In this document: one piece after another, positions 56,101 to 57,722 of the stretch
Numbering within the stretch: position 1 is the stretch's first letter
Layout: each line of letters opens with the position of its first letter
Assembly: GCA_036897485.1 (NCBI GenBank)
Contig: JAYMTF010000080.1
Coordinates: 1-57,722 of the forward strand
Length of the DNA stretch: 57,722 bases
DNA from: Pelargonium nanum
Taxonomy: Eukaryota > Streptophyta > Magnoliopsida > Geraniales > Geraniaceae
Reading direction: 5' to 3'
Notes under the pieces: generated by a model
The model's input: only the letters and a program-made list of their open reading frames with translations
Database searches by the model: none
Told to the model about the DNA's origin: nothing
Made by a program: the position numbers and the translations under genes

Positions 56101-57477
56101 AAGAGATTCATTCTTTCAATACGTACGTAGCACATATCGGACTAGTGATGACCCATAGATTACTGCTCGTTTTGCATGCATAAAAGATTGTGGAACGATA
56201 TTGGAACGGGTTGGACTAAAATATGTCTGCATGTTTATCATGACGCTTTCTTTATCGACTTGGACTAAGTGATCCTGGTATGTGATGGTCTCCAAGTTGT
56301 TAGTCTATTTGTCTGCTTTAGTTGTATAACAGTACAAAGTTTAGAACGAACATGCAAGAAGACAAGTTAATGGTTCAAGACTTCAAGCATCACATTTTGT
56401 TTAGTAGAAATTGTGGATTCAAATCTTGTTAAAATGTGGTGGAGAGAGATTACTAGAAACAAGGAGATGTACCACATTTGTGTTGGGTCACGGGTCGAGT
56501 TAATTTCACATATAAAATGTGCGATTCCATGCAAATTTGCATGATCCTAATATTAGTCGTGATAAATACAACACAAATAATGGTCGGGTCTATTTTTCAA
56601 TACCCAAATCCGCAAAATTTCGAGCCAAATTTTAGGTGCTCGTAGATTCGAATCTAAATTGTCAACTCTATCAAGTTTCATAACATTCCTCATTTTGGAA
56701 CTATTATAATTTTCCCTTCACAATCTATATAAGAACTAGAGGTGACAATGTAAATTGTGTGTATAATCTTTTAAGGTTCGGGTTGTAGATGTTTAGTCTT
56801 GCATGAGTGCGGATTCGTTCGGATCAAAATCAGATTTTACGTGTGTCACATATATCTATCAGACATACCTCGTAATTTTAATAGAAGCACTCAATTTAAA
56901 TTTGACACGACACAATACAAGGTCGAGTCAATTGTATGTGACCTGATCCCGTAAATTTCTTAGTCTAGAACTCTAGATTGCCTGACTCTAATGCAAATAC
57001 TTTGTTACGTCTCTGTCATAGGGTACACTTTTTTTTCCCAAGATTATGCAATTTTATTTATTGTTTTCAGTCAATTACGAAAAAACCCTCCTCAATACTA
57101 TTTTATGTTTTCAATGTGATGGGGAGTGTATAAATTAGTTTAAATTCCAACCGACATTTTTAGATACTTGTACCAAAAATGCAATATTTAAGGAGACATC
57201 AATCTTAAACAAATACAAATTGTAATTAACATTCATAATAAAGTTTTCATATGCCATAAGCCATATTAAAAAAAACTACTAAATGAATTGTTTTCTTTTG
57301 TTACTTAATTTAGAAACTATATTTGTAAGATTCAGTTGCATGGTTAGTGATCTCTCTACAAATATGATATTAACTGTTTTGGCTCATCTATTTGGATTTG
57401 ATGTTTACCATCAAATAATCATTGTTTTCATATAAACAATTGTAATATAAATATATGTTTTCAAGTATTAGCTAGTC

Positions 57478-57558
57478 TCCCATTGCGTCGGGTGGGGTGG
57501 GGTTTGGGTTAAAAGGGGAGAGCTACCTCCTGTTGTGTAGCTCAACTTAAAAAAAAGG
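57478..57558 (+). mobile_element. tRNA-type SINE, copy C, 5'-truncated
   Basis: Only the 3' half of the family is present, from CCCATTGCGTCGGGTGGGG through GGTTAAAAGGGGAGAGC and TGTGTAGCTCAA to an A run. The A-box and B-box parts are missing. No target duplication was found, and it directly joins the 60-bp tandem repeat that follows. Confidence 0.8.
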
Positions 57559-57576
57559 TAAAAGGCTCAATTTAGT

Positions 57577-57722
57577 CCCCGAACTTTGGTAATTTGACCC
57601 AATTTGGTCCATAAACTTTTTTTAATCCAAAATAGTCCTTGAACTTTGGTATTTTGACCCAATTTGGTCCTGAACTTTGTTTTGACCCAAAATGGTCCTT
57701 GAACTTTCAAATAATGACCCAA
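57577..57722. repeat. 60-bp tandem repeat at the window end
   Basis: The unit containing GAACTTTGGT and TTGACCCAATTTGGTCC recurs with an exact 60-bp period: GAACTTT begins at 57581, 57641 and 57701. The third unit is less alike and is cut by the window edge. Similar GACCCAATTTGGTCC repeats are common in plant intergenic DNA. Confidence 0.85.

Larger units (their letters stand above)
50841..57722. other. Gene-free right end with SINEs and repeats
   Basis: About 6.9 kb with no supported coding gene. The GAPCp promoter and leader lie next to 50841. The minus strand at 52210-52540 and 53550-53830 is pyrimidine-rich with ACGT cores and looks promoter-like, but no gene follows. Two full SINE copies and one truncated copy occur (separate entries). 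A 41-bp-spaced duplication of gtaatcgtgtcatatt occurs at 51809 and 51850. The last 150 bp are a 60-bp tandem repeat. Confidence 0.55.

Overview
This is a window of nuclear DNA from a flowering plant, most likely a eudicot. It is AT-rich, its genes are split by GT-AG introns, and plant-only families are present (TCP, WRKY, LAZY1, plant defensin, YSL, plastid GAPCp). I found no bacterial-type operon, CRISPR array, rRNA gene or convincing tRNA gene. The species cannot be named from the sequence alone.

Eight protein-coding genes can be supported. From left to right: a class I TCP transcription factor (TCP20 type, minus strand, 2962-3891); a seven-exon Yellow Stripe-Like transporter (YSL6 type, minus, 11441-16092); the shoot-gravitropism gene LAZY1 (plus, five coding exons, 21499-24590); the chloroplast ABC ATPase ABCI11/NAP14 (minus, ten coding exons, 25483-31213), which meets LAZY1 tail to tail; a group IIc WRKY factor of the WRKY75 type (plus, 36246-38025); a 74-residue single-pass membrane protein that I cannot name (minus, 41220-42843); an eight-cysteine plant defensin (minus, 45158-45443); and a plastid glyceraldehyde-3-phosphate dehydrogenase, GAPCp (minus, 14 coding exons, 46230-50840). 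I rebuilt the exon structures from splice sites and reading-frame phase. All models close in frame except GAPCp, whose first exon carries one base too many in a run of eight C.

The order TCP20-YSL6 and the pair LAZY1-ABCI11 match neighbouring Arabidopsis loci (At3g27010/At3g27020 and At5g14090/At5g14100), so the left 31 kb looks like an old conserved gene block. YSL6, ABCI11 and GAPCp are all linked to plastids, the first two to plastid metal balance, but nothing suggests they are co-regulated. The genes are ordinary independent plant transcription units.

The spaces between genes hold old or small mobile elements: a decayed Copia fragment near 17 kb, a decayed LINE tail near 33.5 kb, a 160-bp miniature CACTA-type element at 39.4 kb, a TGTGAC-rich hairpin element at 35.4 kb, a tRNA-type SINE with 11-bp target duplications inside the WRKY intron, and a second SINE family with two full copies (15-16 bp target duplications) and one truncated copy in the gene-free last 7 kb. 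The window ends inside a 60-bp tandem repeat. I did not find a new biological system. The points most worth following are the SINE families, the GAPCp frameshift, the GC-AG intron of ABCI11 and the orphan promoter-like stretches.
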